From contig AP026542.1 of assembly GCA_026075535.2 (NCBI GenBank), forward strand, positions 6,448,001 to 6,512,000: a stretch of 64,000 nt of DNA, read 5' to 3'. The stretch is from Tricholoma matsutake. Lineage: Eukaryota; Basidiomycota; Agaricomycetes; Agaricales; Tricholomataceae. Position numbers and translations under genes: made by a program. The first letter of the stretch is position 1, and each line of letters starts with the position of its first letter. This document shows positions 45,421 to 56,317 of the stretch, in pieces. The notes beneath the pieces are model-generated. The model was not told where the DNA came from and did not search any database. It was given only the letters and a program-made list of their open reading frames with translations.

Positions 45421-46413
45421 TCATTGAATAATCTATAGAAAATCAATCCTAGTGTAATCAGAGTTTAACTCAGTCTCTGTACAGGTGACTCTAATAATAC
45501 AAGTACTGTACCTAGCATAATCAGAGTTTAACTATAGGTACAGTAAGTAATGATCCATAATCGAGTGATCACAAACGTGCTCATCTCAGTCTCTGTACAA
45601 GTGACTGAGGTGAACGGTTGACTGTCTACTCTATATATATGTGTGAGGCCAGCTACACAAAGAATGAAAGGAATAAACAGCACAAAGGTAACTATGAAAC
45701 AATGCATCAAAGAGATAAGCTATAAATAGTACATGCATCAGAGGCATGATTGTGTATGCTCATGGTGTGATAATGAGCATTCTCAACATAATCTAGATTT
45801 GATTATTATTATTAGTTTAAGTGCATGCAAATATAATGTAATTTGGGTACCTTTGGTGGGAAATTGCAGAAATATGGTTATAGTAATATATCAGGTTGTC
45901 TTCTTTGCCAGATGGTATTGTATAACCACCTGTCTTTGATCTGGTCCACAACTGCCCAGACTCGAAAGAGAATGTGTATCTACAAACTTGGATATAATGG
46001 TGCTGGTATCTACAGAAATGTACTAATTCCAGGTCCACACAGTTGTCTGGAATGGGGCAGTCATAGGATGTGCACCCCCTTTCTCAACTTGGCACCACCC
46101 AAGTGGGTCTGCTTTGTTGAGGACTACAAAAGACTATAGGTTTCTGTATGAATGTAACACAGCTGTTAGGGTAGGGAGAAATGAGTCTGGTGTTTGTCCA
46201 CCATGATATATGAGATGACATGCTTGTACCATGCAGTTTTGGCATGTTGTTGCCACATATGACCATGGGAACACACCACAATGGCTCTGCTTGATGGGTA
46301 ACCCTTCCAAGGAATAGAACTCAGCATAGAGTACATGGATTGCTTAGGTGTGAGAGAGTGGTTCCAACAAAAATTTGTGCTCTATAGGTCTCTGGTATCC
46401 ATGGATGGTCATC
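45421..46413. other. Intergenic spacer of the E-disrupted transposon
   Basis: Noncoding as far as I can see. It has a direct repeat (AATCAGAGTTTAACT at 45457 and 45521; CTCAGTCTCTGTACA at 45471 and 45585). A plus-strand open segment at 45843-46139 shows no domain. It links the N-terminal and C-terminal parts of the permuted gene. Confidence 0.4.
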
Positions 46414-46417
46414 TGGT

Positions 46418-47480
46418 GATGATGCTCAACCTGGAAACCCAAACAAAACACCTAAAAGGGTCCTATTTGGTATAACACAAGTCAGAGGAAGGTTGTGATT
46501 CATTCTAAACTTTCACCGATCTCCAATAATAACAAACTAGATGATCCAAACAAAGTTCGGGATGTGCAAAGTTGTTTCAAGGTGTTGTGATATTTTTCGA
46601 GGTGTTGTGATATTTTTCGAGGTGTTGTGATATTTTTCGAGGTGTTGCGATATTTTTCAAGATGTTGCAATATTTTTCAGGATTGCAAAATGGACTGCGA
46701 AGATATTGGTGAGTGATGGAAAGGTTGATAAATGATGCGAGAGGTGAGCAACAATGAATACGAGAGGATGACAAAAATATCGAGAGGCAAAATGAGGATG
46801 AATGAGTTTTGACAAAATCTGAAGAATTTTCGGACTAAAACTTGTGACTCAAATAATGAGAAGAGAGTTTTTAGCTCTCCACTACTAATACTATACTTGG
46901 GGGATGCTTCTCTTGTTATTCATCATGGATAATACAAGGTTTTGTAGGTTAAAAAGAGATAGTATCAAAAAGGCAATAGTGGGCATGTGGAGAAAAGAAA
47001 ACATATGGACTTCAGGGATGAAGTGATAACCAATATGGAACAATAACCACGAGTCTAGGGAGTGGGGGAGACAATAAATCGAAACATAGACTGTCCTTTT
47101 GTTCTAGAATTGGCTAAATATTGCAAATATTGCAGAAATATCGCAAAACATCGTGATGCACCTCGAGGTGATGTGTGCAGCATGAATATAGCCGAAATGT
47201 GGTTCGTCAAAGTCGATTATGTAAAGGGGAAGTGATGGGAATCATGCGAAGTGTTGGGGGCCCATGCTGAAGTGTGTGAAGTAGAAACTAAAGATGCGAA
47301 ATTTTCGAAATGTCCGAAATTTGATCGGAAGCTTGCGAAATAGTCAAAAAAGGTTCAAAAGATGTCGAAAATAGATGCGAAATGATTGAGGGGTGATCGT
47401 GAATGTATGTGGCTGTGCGTTGACTATCTGAAAATCTGCAAAATCAATTTCCAAGCTTGTACTGGCTGGTGGACCTATCA
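46418..47480 (-). repeat. Solo LTR, family D (1063 bp), TSD CTGG/CCGG
   Basis: Begins TGATGATGCTCAACC and ends GGTGGACCTATCA in plus orientation. Flanks are CTGG (46414-46417) and CCGG (47481-47484), one CpG transition apart. Five tandem copies of the 20-mer GGTGTTGTGATATTTTTCGA lie at 46573-46680. Confidence 0.85.
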
Positions 47481-47484
47481 CCGG

Positions 47485-48226
47485 ATCATGGCCATCCATG
47501 GCAGTCCCTATATTAGAGATCATCATCATCCTCCCATTCACAAGCACCATCATCTTCAACCACATCCAAGTCAATGAACTCCCCTTCATCCTTTGGGTCT
47601 TCCACTCCAATATCATCATCTATTTCCTCTCCATTCTGCTGTCCAGGCAAATTTCACTCCCCTGCTTCCAAAGACAAAATTGCACCAATAAGGGAAATTT
47701 TAAGGTCTCCAACTTTGGATCTTGCAGATACTTTGTCAAGATTGGGAGCACCTGCATTTCTGAATGCTCCAAGTTGCTTTTTGAGATCATTTCCTACCAT
47801 CTTCTGTATCTTGTCCTTGTCCAACTCCAACTGAAGTTCCTCAATTTCCTTTTTTCTTTGTGCTGCTGCTTCCTTCCATTTATTTGCAGCCTCTTCTCGC
47901 TTCTCATTTTTTTCTTGTTGATGTACAACCATTTCCTTTTGTTTGGCCCAATCTTTTCCTTTATATGCATGTGCCTGCCCATGAAATCTCCAGGTTCCAT
48001 AAATAATGCATTCATGAAGTTTTGAGTATTATTGTGTTCAAACATTGCAAGTGCATTATAATTTGTCATGGTAAGTTGGGGCTTCATTCGCATTTGAATG
48101 TGAAAAGCACCCAGTGCACCTTCATTGACATCATTTGTCGCTGGCATCCATGCAAGTTCCTTCTCTTCAGCTGTAGACTGATCAATTAATCCGTCAGATG
48201 CAAACTCTGATGTAAATCATTTCCAT
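47485..48226 (-). pseudogene. Transposon-encoded protein of HKDLN / NDxNEGALG type, C-terminal part
   Basis: From the inner edge of repeat E: TWK-stop-FTSEFASDGLIDQS, then MPATNDVNEGALGAFHIQMR (48090-48147), LTMTNYNALAMFEHNNTQNF, a Lys/Glu-rich helix (EEAANKWKEAAAQRKKEIEE, about 47840) and an acidic C-terminus with APNLDKVSARSKVGDLK. It continues what is missing after GAKET at 42306, but lies upstream of the N-terminal part in gene sense. The stop after TWK is TGA. A frame change near 47930 separates two open segments. Confidence 0.72.
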
Positions 48227-48231
48227 GTCTC

Positions 48232-48416
48232 TGTAAGAGTGCCTCTTACATCAGCATTTCTTATCTACATCTGCACCTGTTATCACATGTTATTCCAGGA
48301 GTATATAGTCTACACTTTGAGTACTTGTCTGGTATCTTAGTTTCCTCCCCCAAAATATACTAAGTTCCTTACATGTCTTGTTCTCTTTGAGTGTTGGAAG
48401 CTCTGGCTTCCTTCGA
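48232..48416. repeat. LTR-like repeat E, right copy (185 bp)
   Basis: Same orientation as 42117-42301 and about 90 percent similar by eye; ends TGTAAGAGTGCC and GGCTTCCTTCGA. The outer neighbour is a run of T (CTTTTTTTTT). Confidence 0.78.
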
Positions 48417-48829
48417 CTTTTTTTTGTAAGGAAATTACTATCCACACTCTCTAATCTCCCACAACATGTTCTTTTTCCAAAGTCAAACCAGCCCTGAGAC
48501 TTCCAAAAACAACCAAATTTTTTCTCACCAACAATGTACCTTGACAACACTGGACTATACCCACTACTCGCTTGCTCTCCCCCTCCCCTTGACTGATTCT
48601 CGACACCTCTCCCATCAACTCTGGAATTTTCCCCCTTGACTCATTTGGTGTTGCATGGCATCATTCAACGTTGGTTTCTTCTCCTAGCCCACGCCACTGA
48701 AGATAGTCCAGGCCATTCTGCCTGGACTCATTCGGCGCTGTATGACATTGACCAATGTTGTTAGCCTCTGACACTCACCCACCACTCCCCACATTCATCA
48801 CCTGCACCATGCCACCAGCACGCAGCACT
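48417..48829. other. Unassigned DNA flanking repeat E and the deleted gypsy element
   Basis: No domain seen. It contains CTCATTTGGTGTTGCATGGCATCATTC-like motifs also present near 40840-40930. It continues at 50413 after removal of the insertion 48835-50412. Confidence 0.35.
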
Positions 48830-48834
48830 GTTAC

Positions 48835-50412
48835 TGTTAAGGGCGAAGCCTCAACCACTCGATCTAGTTGATGTCATTCAACAAGGTGCTTCCTCAATGA
48901 GTCGTTCAGCACTAGTCTTACTCAGAGTGTCCGATGTAAGGTAGATAGTGCACTCTAGCAGGCCTTCTGCATAGAGTCATTTGGGTTCACGCACTAAGGG
49001 GCTTCCTTAGTGGTTTCGAGTAAGTTTACAAGTTTGCAAGTTAAGGCTGTAGATTGCCTAGATCTAAACTAAGGACATCCCTACTACAAGTCACAGTACT
49101 TATACTAGAAGGGAGGTCCCTATCGTCCAATCGGAATGGTAGATGTGTATCAAGTAACAATAGAAACAATAAGCCTCATGCTTTGCATGAGGCGTCCGAT
49201 GTCATGGAGTGCTGCGGCACAGCATGTGTGGGAATGGGTTTGGGTGCATGGAGTCACCATGCATCAAGGGTGCCTTCTGCGGGAAGGGGATCAAATGCAT
49301 GTTGTTGGCACTCAGCTACCCGAATAGACAGGTGCATAGATTGTCTATTCATGGTAGCCAAGAATACAGATCCTACGGAGACTACAGTGGTGACTGGCGT
49401 CATATCAGGCTGCTGTTCTAAAAACCTCATTCCTCCATGAGGTTGAGGGCTTGTTCTTTCTCTTCTTTGTCTAGTTCATCCAGCATCGTGTGGATCTTCT
49501 GATAAGTGTCCACCCCAGTCTTTTTCTGGGTGAAGTGATTTTGGTAGGGAGGGGGCGCTGAGACCCTGTCTGAGCAGGGTTCTTTCCATCCCTGTGGTAG
49601 GTCCCGGTTGGTGGCAAATGAAACACAGTCCCTTTCGGAGGTGTTCCATGCATTCTTGGTTTGTTAATTGGTTGATATCAAGAGAGGGCTGTCCTTTCTT
49701 TGTCATTTCATTTGTTTTCTGGTTTTGCCTGGTCTTTCCCAGGATTGCCATGGCCCATTTCCATTGGCCCTCATATCTCGAAGCTGCCTTTATCCAGCCT
49801 TCAAGAGTGTTGGGTACTGTTTCCATCATGTGTACCCTCTTCAGTAATTTGGGGTGCAGTCCATCCATGAAGTACTCAATCATGGCTGTGTCTTCTGTGA
49901 TTCCCATCCTGTCTTTCAGGATGCGGAAGTTTGCCACATATTCTTCGAGGTTCCCTGAACCTTGTTTGAGATTCTTAATCTCTGTCTTTGCTGTTCTGGC
50001 ATTGTCGATTGGTGAGAAGGCTTCTAGGACCTTCTGTCTGAAGTTGGCATATTCCCCCAGGCATCCGATGTCATGGAGTGCTGTGGTGCAGCATGTCAGG
50101 GAACAATAAGAGATAAGCATCATGCCTAGCATGAGGCGTCTGATGTCATGGATCCAATGTCACAGACCTCATGTCAAAGGGCTGTCATATCACAGCATGT
50201 GTGGGAATGGGTTTGGGTGCATGGAGTTACCATGCATCAAGGGTGCCTTCTGTGGGAAGGGGATCAAATGCATGTTGTTGGCATGCATTGTGTGTGTGTC
50301 TGGTGTCAAGGACATGCTCTAAGCATAAATCAGGGAGTGCCTCCTGTCTGGAGGGGATCGTCGGGTACATCGGGTCGGTCGGGTCTCATGAGTTACAAGG
50401 AAAATTGTAACA
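48835..50412 (-). mobile_element. Internally deleted gypsy element related to family A, TSD GTTAC
   Basis: TGTTAAGGGCGAAG..AATTGTAACA is flanked by GTTAC on both sides (48830-48834 and 50413-50417). An LTR-like left part (48835-about 49312) and the distal part of a right LTR (about 50060-50412) share GCATGAGGCGTC(C/T)GATGTCATGGA, GTGTGGGAATGGGTTTGGGT and GGGGATCAAATGCATGTTGT; between them is a gag fragment. All of pol is missing. The LTRs share the GATGTCA units with family A but are otherwise distinct, so it is a related subfamily. Confidence 0.75.
49430..50060 (-). pseudogene. Gag fragment of the deleted gypsy element
   Basis: Capsid-type residues FRQKVLEAFSPIDNARTAKT, LKQGSGNLEEYVANFRIL, TEDTAMIEYFMDGLHPKLLK and ASRYEGQWKWAMAILGKTRQ, then a truncated knuckle LCFICHQPG. 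It aligns with family A gag (LKQGQDLEDYIAQFRIL and so on) but at clearly lower similarity. The N-terminus is replaced by LTR sequence at about 50060. Confidence 0.8.
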
Positions 50413-50618
50413 GTTACCCACCCTGTACCATGTTACACCCAGCACTGTCCCCCAGCACTGTAGCTGTAACTGCCCCACCTTCGGTGTGGTATGGCATGGT
50501 TCGACATCAATTAGCTTCTGGCACACAACCTATTCTCTCATTCCACCCTGCTGGCATTTCCTCGATGGGTAGATCGTGTGCAATTCACATCTCAAAGCCA
50601 CCTCGACTTGTTCAGTGC
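50413..50618. other. Unassigned flank
   Basis: A short piece resuming the 48417-48829 sequence after the deleted gypsy element; contains CAGCACTGTCCCCCAGCACTG. Nothing else is recognised. Confidence 0.35.
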
Positions 50619-51019
50619 TGTTAGGGCGACATTCACTATCTGCTAGCTAAGACCATGTGGGTTCTCTCTACAAGAAGAGGGTGTGATGTGTGCACATGAT
50701 GGGGGAATTGATGGTTTTGATGTGAGGGGTTATTAATAGATGAGTTTGTTGAGAAAGGTGTTTCACACCACAAGTGTAGGTGGAATACCTAAGAGAACAC
50801 AACTGGGGTCCCCTAGGTGTATATTTAGGGTTTATATACTATGTTACATATATTGTACATTGTTGTTACCAATGCGCTCATACACATGCGTACATATTGA
50901 TGCATGCAAAATAAAATTCTCATGCTATCAAAGTGTAGCATCATTCGGCATAATGTAGCATAATTCAACATAATAAAATGAAATGAAATTTTATTAGGTA
51001 ATGGGGCTGTTTCCTAACA
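50619..51019 (-). repeat. 3' LTR of gypsy B3
   Basis: A 401-bp family B LTR (TGTTAGGGCGAC..TTTCCTAACA), followed by the same polypurine tract (51020-51032) as in B1. Confidence 0.92.
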
Positions 51020-51030
51020 TTACCCCCCTT

Positions 51031-52393
51031 TTATGCCTCAACTTCCAGATGAGAAAATATTGTATCTGTCCCCTCTGTGAAATTTTGGTAAGGCCAGAAT
51101 TTCATCCCCTCATATACCATTCTCACAATGTGATGCAGAGCATTTGGATTACATTTAAAGAATTGGGCGATTGCATTACGTGCTTGCTTACAATTCTCTT
51201 CAGGTTCCCACAAATTATTTTTGTTGGTATAGTTCTTCCACTTTATTAAGAACTCCAATTTATTCCATCGAAGATGTGAGTCTAGAATTTCTTCAACTAT
51301 ATATTCTGGAGCACCTTCTACTATTATTGGAGGTTGTGGAGTGGTTTGTTGGCCAGGAATAGTGGGCAGGCAGTAGGGGCATAGGCAGGAAACATTAATC
51401 TCGGGATCAATTTTGAATGATCAGGGTAATTTTAGCACTACCGCATTAGGCGAAATTACTTTAGACATCATGTATGGGCCAACTTGTTTCTCTGTAAGTT
51501 TCCTAGAAGGTCATGGAATATTTAGGTCCTTGGTACTTAGCCATACCAAGTCACCAACATTGTACTCTGGAATGGGAACTCAAGTACAATCTGTGTGTCA
51601 CATCATGTCATCACATGCTTTTATCAATGCTGCCTCCACTTCTTCTTGTACCTTTCGCATCTTAGATACAAAGTCTTCTACCAATTGTACCTTAACTTCC
51701 CTTTGGGGTTCTATTCCCATGCAGGGATTATACCCATAATTAGTGAAGAAGGGTGACATGCAAGTAGCCAAATGGAATTTATTATTGTGGGAAAATTTGG
51801 CAATTGCCAACCATTCGGGCCAGTCAGTTTGTCGGTAGTTGACAAACATATGTAGGTACTGCTCCAACTCCTGGTTCATTCCCTCTGTCTGCCCATCAGT
51901 TTGCGGGTGATATGCCATAGATAATTTAGTTTGAATCCCCAATACATTGTTTAGTTCTCGCATAAACGCGGAAGCAAATTGTGGTCCATGATTGGAGATA
52001 ACGGTATCCAGTAATCCATGTAACCACCATACCTGATTTAGATAGAGGTGTGCCAAGCCCAATGATGAGGTTTCTGTAGTAGTAGGAATAATATGGACCT
52101 CCTTCATGAAGTGGTCACATACTATGAATATTGCATCGTACCCTTGAGCCTCAGGTAATCTGGTAATAAAATCCACAGATATGTCTCACCATGGTGCTTT
52201 AGGTATAGAATTTGGCATTAATTTCCCTGCAGGTTTCTCTGGAAATTTCTTCCCCCTCATGCACGTATCACATCCATCCACATACCCCAACACATATTTA
52301 GAAATTCTGGGCCACCAATAATTTCTCATTACAAATTCCAATGTCTTCCATCTTCCTGGGTGTCCGGCGGTTGGCATATTATGATGTAACCAG
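51031..52393 (-). pseudogene. Integrase and chromodomain, gypsy B3
   Basis: Zinc-binding HHNMPTAGHPG..CDTCMRGKK at 52240-52400, core MDFITRLPEAQGYDAIFIVC (52115-52176), ISNHGPQFAS and DGQTEGMNQELEQ. The second catalytic Asp is Asn, as in B1. The C-terminal region 51260-51600 is broken by several stops; the chromodomain FLIKWKNYTNKNNLWEPEEN lies at 51190-51258. Confidence 0.88.
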
Positions 52394-53386
52394 TGATGAT
52401 GCTCAACCAGGAAACCCAAACAAAACCCACAAAAAGGCTTTGGATGGTATAACACAGGTTAGAGGAAGGTTGCAAGGTGGTACTAAATATCACCGCTGTT
52501 ACCCAAGGTTAGGGAAACAACTTTAGAGAGGGTCTGATGATGTTCGATGAGGTTAGAGAGTGTATGAAGCACTGTGATAATGTTCAAGGAAAGTTTGAAG
52601 AAGTTCAATAATGTTTCAATCAGTTCAAAGAAGTTCAAAGGGCTTATAGAGGATGAGGACAACTTCGACGAAGGCTAAGGATAGACTAGAACAATGTAGA
52701 AAGGCCTTGAGAGGGGATAGATGATAGACGATTGTTTCAAGAAGAGTTCGAAGAAGTTCAGTGTAAAATACTGAACTTCGAGACTAAGTCAAGAGGCTTG
52801 GACTCAAGAGAATTGCTCTTAAATCAGACGATTGATGTGAGAGGACACTATATTCTGTCCTTCTAAGTATCTAGTACAAGGCTATATATGTTTGGAAGAG
52901 ATGGTACTTAAAAGGAAATAAAACATGAGGAATACATGAGGCAAGATAAAAACAATAAAGAACTTTGCAAATCATAAAATAAATGAAAGATGATGAAGAG
53001 GGAAACATATAGAGTCATGATTTATCACAGGTACCTGTCCTATTGATCCAATATATCATCAAGACATCAAAGTGCCACAATCGTGTCCTAAAATCCCGTC
53101 GTTGTGTCTCTTTGTGTCCGGTGGTGCTCGATATGCGACGCACTAACTCATACAAGGTGTGCTGCATGTGTCTGAAGGGCAGTGCAATAAGCATACAGTG
53201 TTTGAGGTGCTGCAAAGTCATTCAAACTTGCTTGAAGTGTTGCGAAATTGTTCAAAGTCATTCAAAATCGTTCAAAATAGTCTCAGAGCAGTTTTGTGGG
53301 GTTCATAGGGGTTGGGAGCATGTGTGGTGATGTGTCAATGCATTTGGAGATGTTCCCAGAGCTTAAAGTGCAAGGTGTACCTATCA
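52394..53386 (-). repeat. 3' LTR of family D element
   Basis: A 993-bp LTR, TGATGATGCTCAACC..GGTGTACCTATCA, matching 62325-63700 along its length once the 372-bp MITE in the latter is ignored (shared GACGATTGTTTCAAGAAG, CAATATATCATCAAGACATC). Confidence 0.92.
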
Positions 53387-53398
53387 TCCTCCCCCTTA
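53387..53398 (-). promoter_or_regulatory. Polypurine tract of family D element
   Basis: In element sense TAAGGGGGAGGA abuts the 3' LTR. Confidence 0.7.
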
Positions 53399-53534
53399 CT
53401 GAAATCCTGACTGTCCCAGTCAGCTGATCGGAGTCACGTGCGAAATGTGTGTTCGTGTTGAAACTGTAAACAAAAGCCAAAAAACTTCTCATTCTTCTTC
53501 ATCATTCCTACACCCTCGATACTAGCTTTTCATC

Positions 53535-54840
53535 ATGTCTCTCCTTGGCAAACTCAACACCAACATCCTTGACTATGCCAAATCAATGCCCGAGTGCAAT
53601 GCTGCCAAAGATTTGGACGGGGGAAGGGTTTTTGCGACAAAATGGTATGTTTCTGTGTTCACTTTGTTGTATGGGTGGCTAAATGTTTGGTCTAGGCTGA
53701 ATATAATGAGCTTGCTGATGATCTGGGCAAAGAGTGTGATCTGGCCATTCAAAAGGTTGTTGACAAAGTTTTCGAGCTGTACCAACCATTGGCCCAGCGC
53801 GAATGGCTTTCATGGGGTGCCAAGCTACTATTTTCGGAGTTGCACGAAGAGGTGGAACACAAAGATTGAGAAGCTGCTGAGGCGAAAGCACGGGCGGAGG
53901 CTGAGGAAGAGGCAAGGTGAATTCAGGAGGAGGAACTAGCTCAAGAGGCAGCAGCGGCTGCTAAGAAGGCCAAACTGGATGATCAGAGGGCCACTCTTGT
54001 CAAGGCTCGCAAAACGGCGCTGGGTGAATTTTGTGCCAAGACCCTCTCAAAGGCAGAGTTGTTGTGATGAAATGAGGAACTGGCAGCCAAAGCTAAGTTA
54101 ATCGAGAAGGCCGAGGCAGGGGTCAAGGACAAGGATAAGGAGGAGCTGCCCATGGTGCGGGTGACAAAATGAAAGGTAGTGGAGATCAAGGGAGGCGAAG
54201 ATGGGGAGGATGAAGTCGAGGACTCCGTGAAGGCAAAGTGAGCAATGAGCAGACTGCTCAATTTTGAGGGTCCAGTGAGTTTTCATTTTGACTTCGAAGG
54301 TTTTTCGGACTGCTAACCATGTCATAGTGTGATCAATGTGCTGGGATGAGATCCCAGCCACACTGTGTGGTCAAAGAAGGGGTGCCAAAGTGCATCAAGT
54401 GCACCGAGGTGCTGCAGGGATGTTATTGGGAGGGGGTGTCGAGGAAAGGTCTTTGAAAAGGCAAGGGGAGGAAGTTTGGGGCTGTGAAAGATGTTTCGCA
54501 GTCGAAACCAGGTGTGATTCTTGTTTGGACTCCTTGCAAACCTTTCTAACTTTCTGATCGGATTGTTTTAGCTCTTTGAATTTGAGTTGTTGGGCTGGTT
54601 GAGGCAGAGGAGATGGTTGTGGGACCGTCGAAATTGTTGACGCCAAAGTCAAAGCACAAAAATGGTCAAAAGGGAAGGGCAAAGCAAAGGAGGTGTCATC
54701 GAATGACAATATTGAGGTCGTCAGCAACGAATGGGTGGTTCGATGCCAGATGCTTGTGGCAAAGTTAGTACAGAAGAAGGTGGAGATGGAAGTTCTGGGG
54801 AGGGAGATAGAACTTTTAGAAGTTATGATGGAGGAGTAGA
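53535..54840 (+). pseudogene. Antisense accessory ORF: coiled coil plus cysteine cluster
   Basis: On the strand opposite to gag-pol, starting MSLLGKLNTNILDYAKSMPE at 53535. After an intron-like gap (GTATGT..CTAG, 53644-53694) the reading AEYNELADDLGKECDLAIQK leads into a long Ala/Glu/Lys coiled coil (about 53850-54250) broken by several TGA codons. A cysteine cluster follows at 54320-54430: CDQCAGMRSQPHCVVKEG, then CIKCTEVLQGC and YWEG. A Ser/Lys-rich tail with EEVWGC or FGAVKDVSQSK readings continues to about 54840. The Cx2C..C..Cx2C..C layout suggests a zinc-binding DNA- or RNA-binding protein. It sits between the integrase end and the 3' LTR, where some LTR retrotransposons carry extra antisense ORFs. 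Confidence 0.5.
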
Positions 54841-54903
54841 AAAAAAAGACTTTGTTGTATTTTTGTATTTTTCTTTTTCTTTTCAATTTAAATCTTGTGA
54901 GTC

Positions 54904-56309
54904 TCAAAAAGTAGCAAATAAAAGTAAGAGAAAAAGAAAGAAAATAAAGAGAATAAGGGAAAGGCTCAGTAGATCATCATGGCCAGAAAACCCTTTTGGA
55001 GTTTGTGCGACCACACTATAATGCGATATTGTGACTTGTATTGTACACTGAAAGAAGTCGAAGTCATAGGTAAGTGATTGCAAACAAGGAAAAAGGAATA
55101 ATGATTTGTCTTTGAAGTCTGGAAGGTCTTCAGGAATATCTTTGTCAACGTTCAAAGTGTTTCGAAGTTTTTCAAGATGTTCTGAGTTGATATCGAGGAA
55201 GTTCGGGGGAAGTGGAATAGATTTTCGAGCAAAATAAGGGAGAAGTCGGAAAGCAGTGACTGGTCGATGAAATACTTATCCATCGAGTTCGCAGATGATG
55301 TAGGCTCCTCCATAGTTTTGATCAATGATGATGAGGGGACCTAAATATTGAGGTCACATCTTGCGATTGAGAGATTTCTCAATTTGCATGTTGCGAAGTA
55401 GGACCAGGTCACCTTTTTCAAAGTTGTAGTCATGCATCGTTTGTTTGTGAATGAGTTTGAAACATTTCACGGCTTCAAGTCGAGCGGTATAGACTTTTGA
55501 ATATAGAAGTTCAAGGTCAGATGATCATTTCTGTAGTGCTATTGCTCTTCAAGCAATGAGATCAGTTGTCAATAAAATAGAATCAGGAGGGGGTTGCAAG
55601 TATGTTGCTTTGGAGATGTCGAGCAGGATTAGGGGATGTGATCCTGTAACTGCAAAGTAAGGAGAGCAACCCATATGTCTACAAACTGTAACTCATTTTG
55701 CCCAAAACACAGAGTGTGCTCCAGCTGACCATTTGCTCTGCTCTCCATTGACTGCTTTGAATAACAATTGTCGAATATCAAAGTGGGCTCATTTGACGAT
55801 TCCATTTGCACAAGAATTGTAACCGCTAATCCGAATGTGGTTAATGTGATATCATTTCAAAAGGTACTCCAATGCTGCGATAAAGGCTGATCTGTTATCG
55901 CTTATGATTTTGTATAGGGAACCCCATCTACAAATGATGTCTTCGAAGATCCAATCCCCGAGGGTCGTGGCATTTTCTCATCGAAGATTTCACCATTTGG
56001 GATAAGACGTTAGCAAACATCAACCTTGTACAATATATTTGAATCTGCTCAAAGGAGGCATTTGCATGGTATCAATATAGACTTTGCCAAATAAAGGTGC
56101 GGGTGGCGACTGTAGGTGGGATAAGGAGATTTCGAGTTTGTCATACTTGGCAGAGGTGGCAAGTGTGAATAAACCATGCAATATCAGCTTTCATGTTAGG
56201 CCACCAAAATTGAAGGACAACAACTGATTTCATAGCAAAAACCATCTTGTGTCCAATATTGTCATGAGCTGCCCAAATAATTTTGAGACGACATTCAGGA
56301 TTTGCAACG
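54904..56309 (-). pseudogene. Integrase (core and C-terminal part), family D
   Basis: Zinc-binding half HDNIGHK..FWWPNMKADIAW and CHLC at 56145-56309, core near 56050 (KVYIDTMQMP), IISDNRSAFIAALEYL (about 55870) and ANGIVK-stop-AHFDIRQ (55780-55800). The catalytic Glu is Lys and the next Arg is TGA, which fits GTCGAACGA decayed at both CpG sites. The C-terminal part includes FEKGDLVLLRNMQIEKSLNR, QYLGPLIIIDQNYGGAY and FHRPVTAFRLLPYFARKSIP (55200-55430), then an acidic tail. No chromodomain is apparent. Confidence 0.82.
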
Positions 56310-56317
56310 ATCTTGTG

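Larger units (their letters stand above)
50619..52393 (-). mobile_element. Gypsy family B, copy B3, 3' part (continues at 63701)
   Basis: 3' LTR, chromodomain and integrase of a third family B copy. The reading stops at 52393, where the family D element is inserted, and resumes at 63701 with the spacer between integrase and RNase H (compare B1 at 13990-14060). The rest extends beyond the window. Confidence 0.9.

Noticed and set aside
45843..46139. Possible small secreted or cysteine-containing protein gene
   Set aside because: No signal peptide, no codon-level support, and it is in the spacer of a disrupted transposon.
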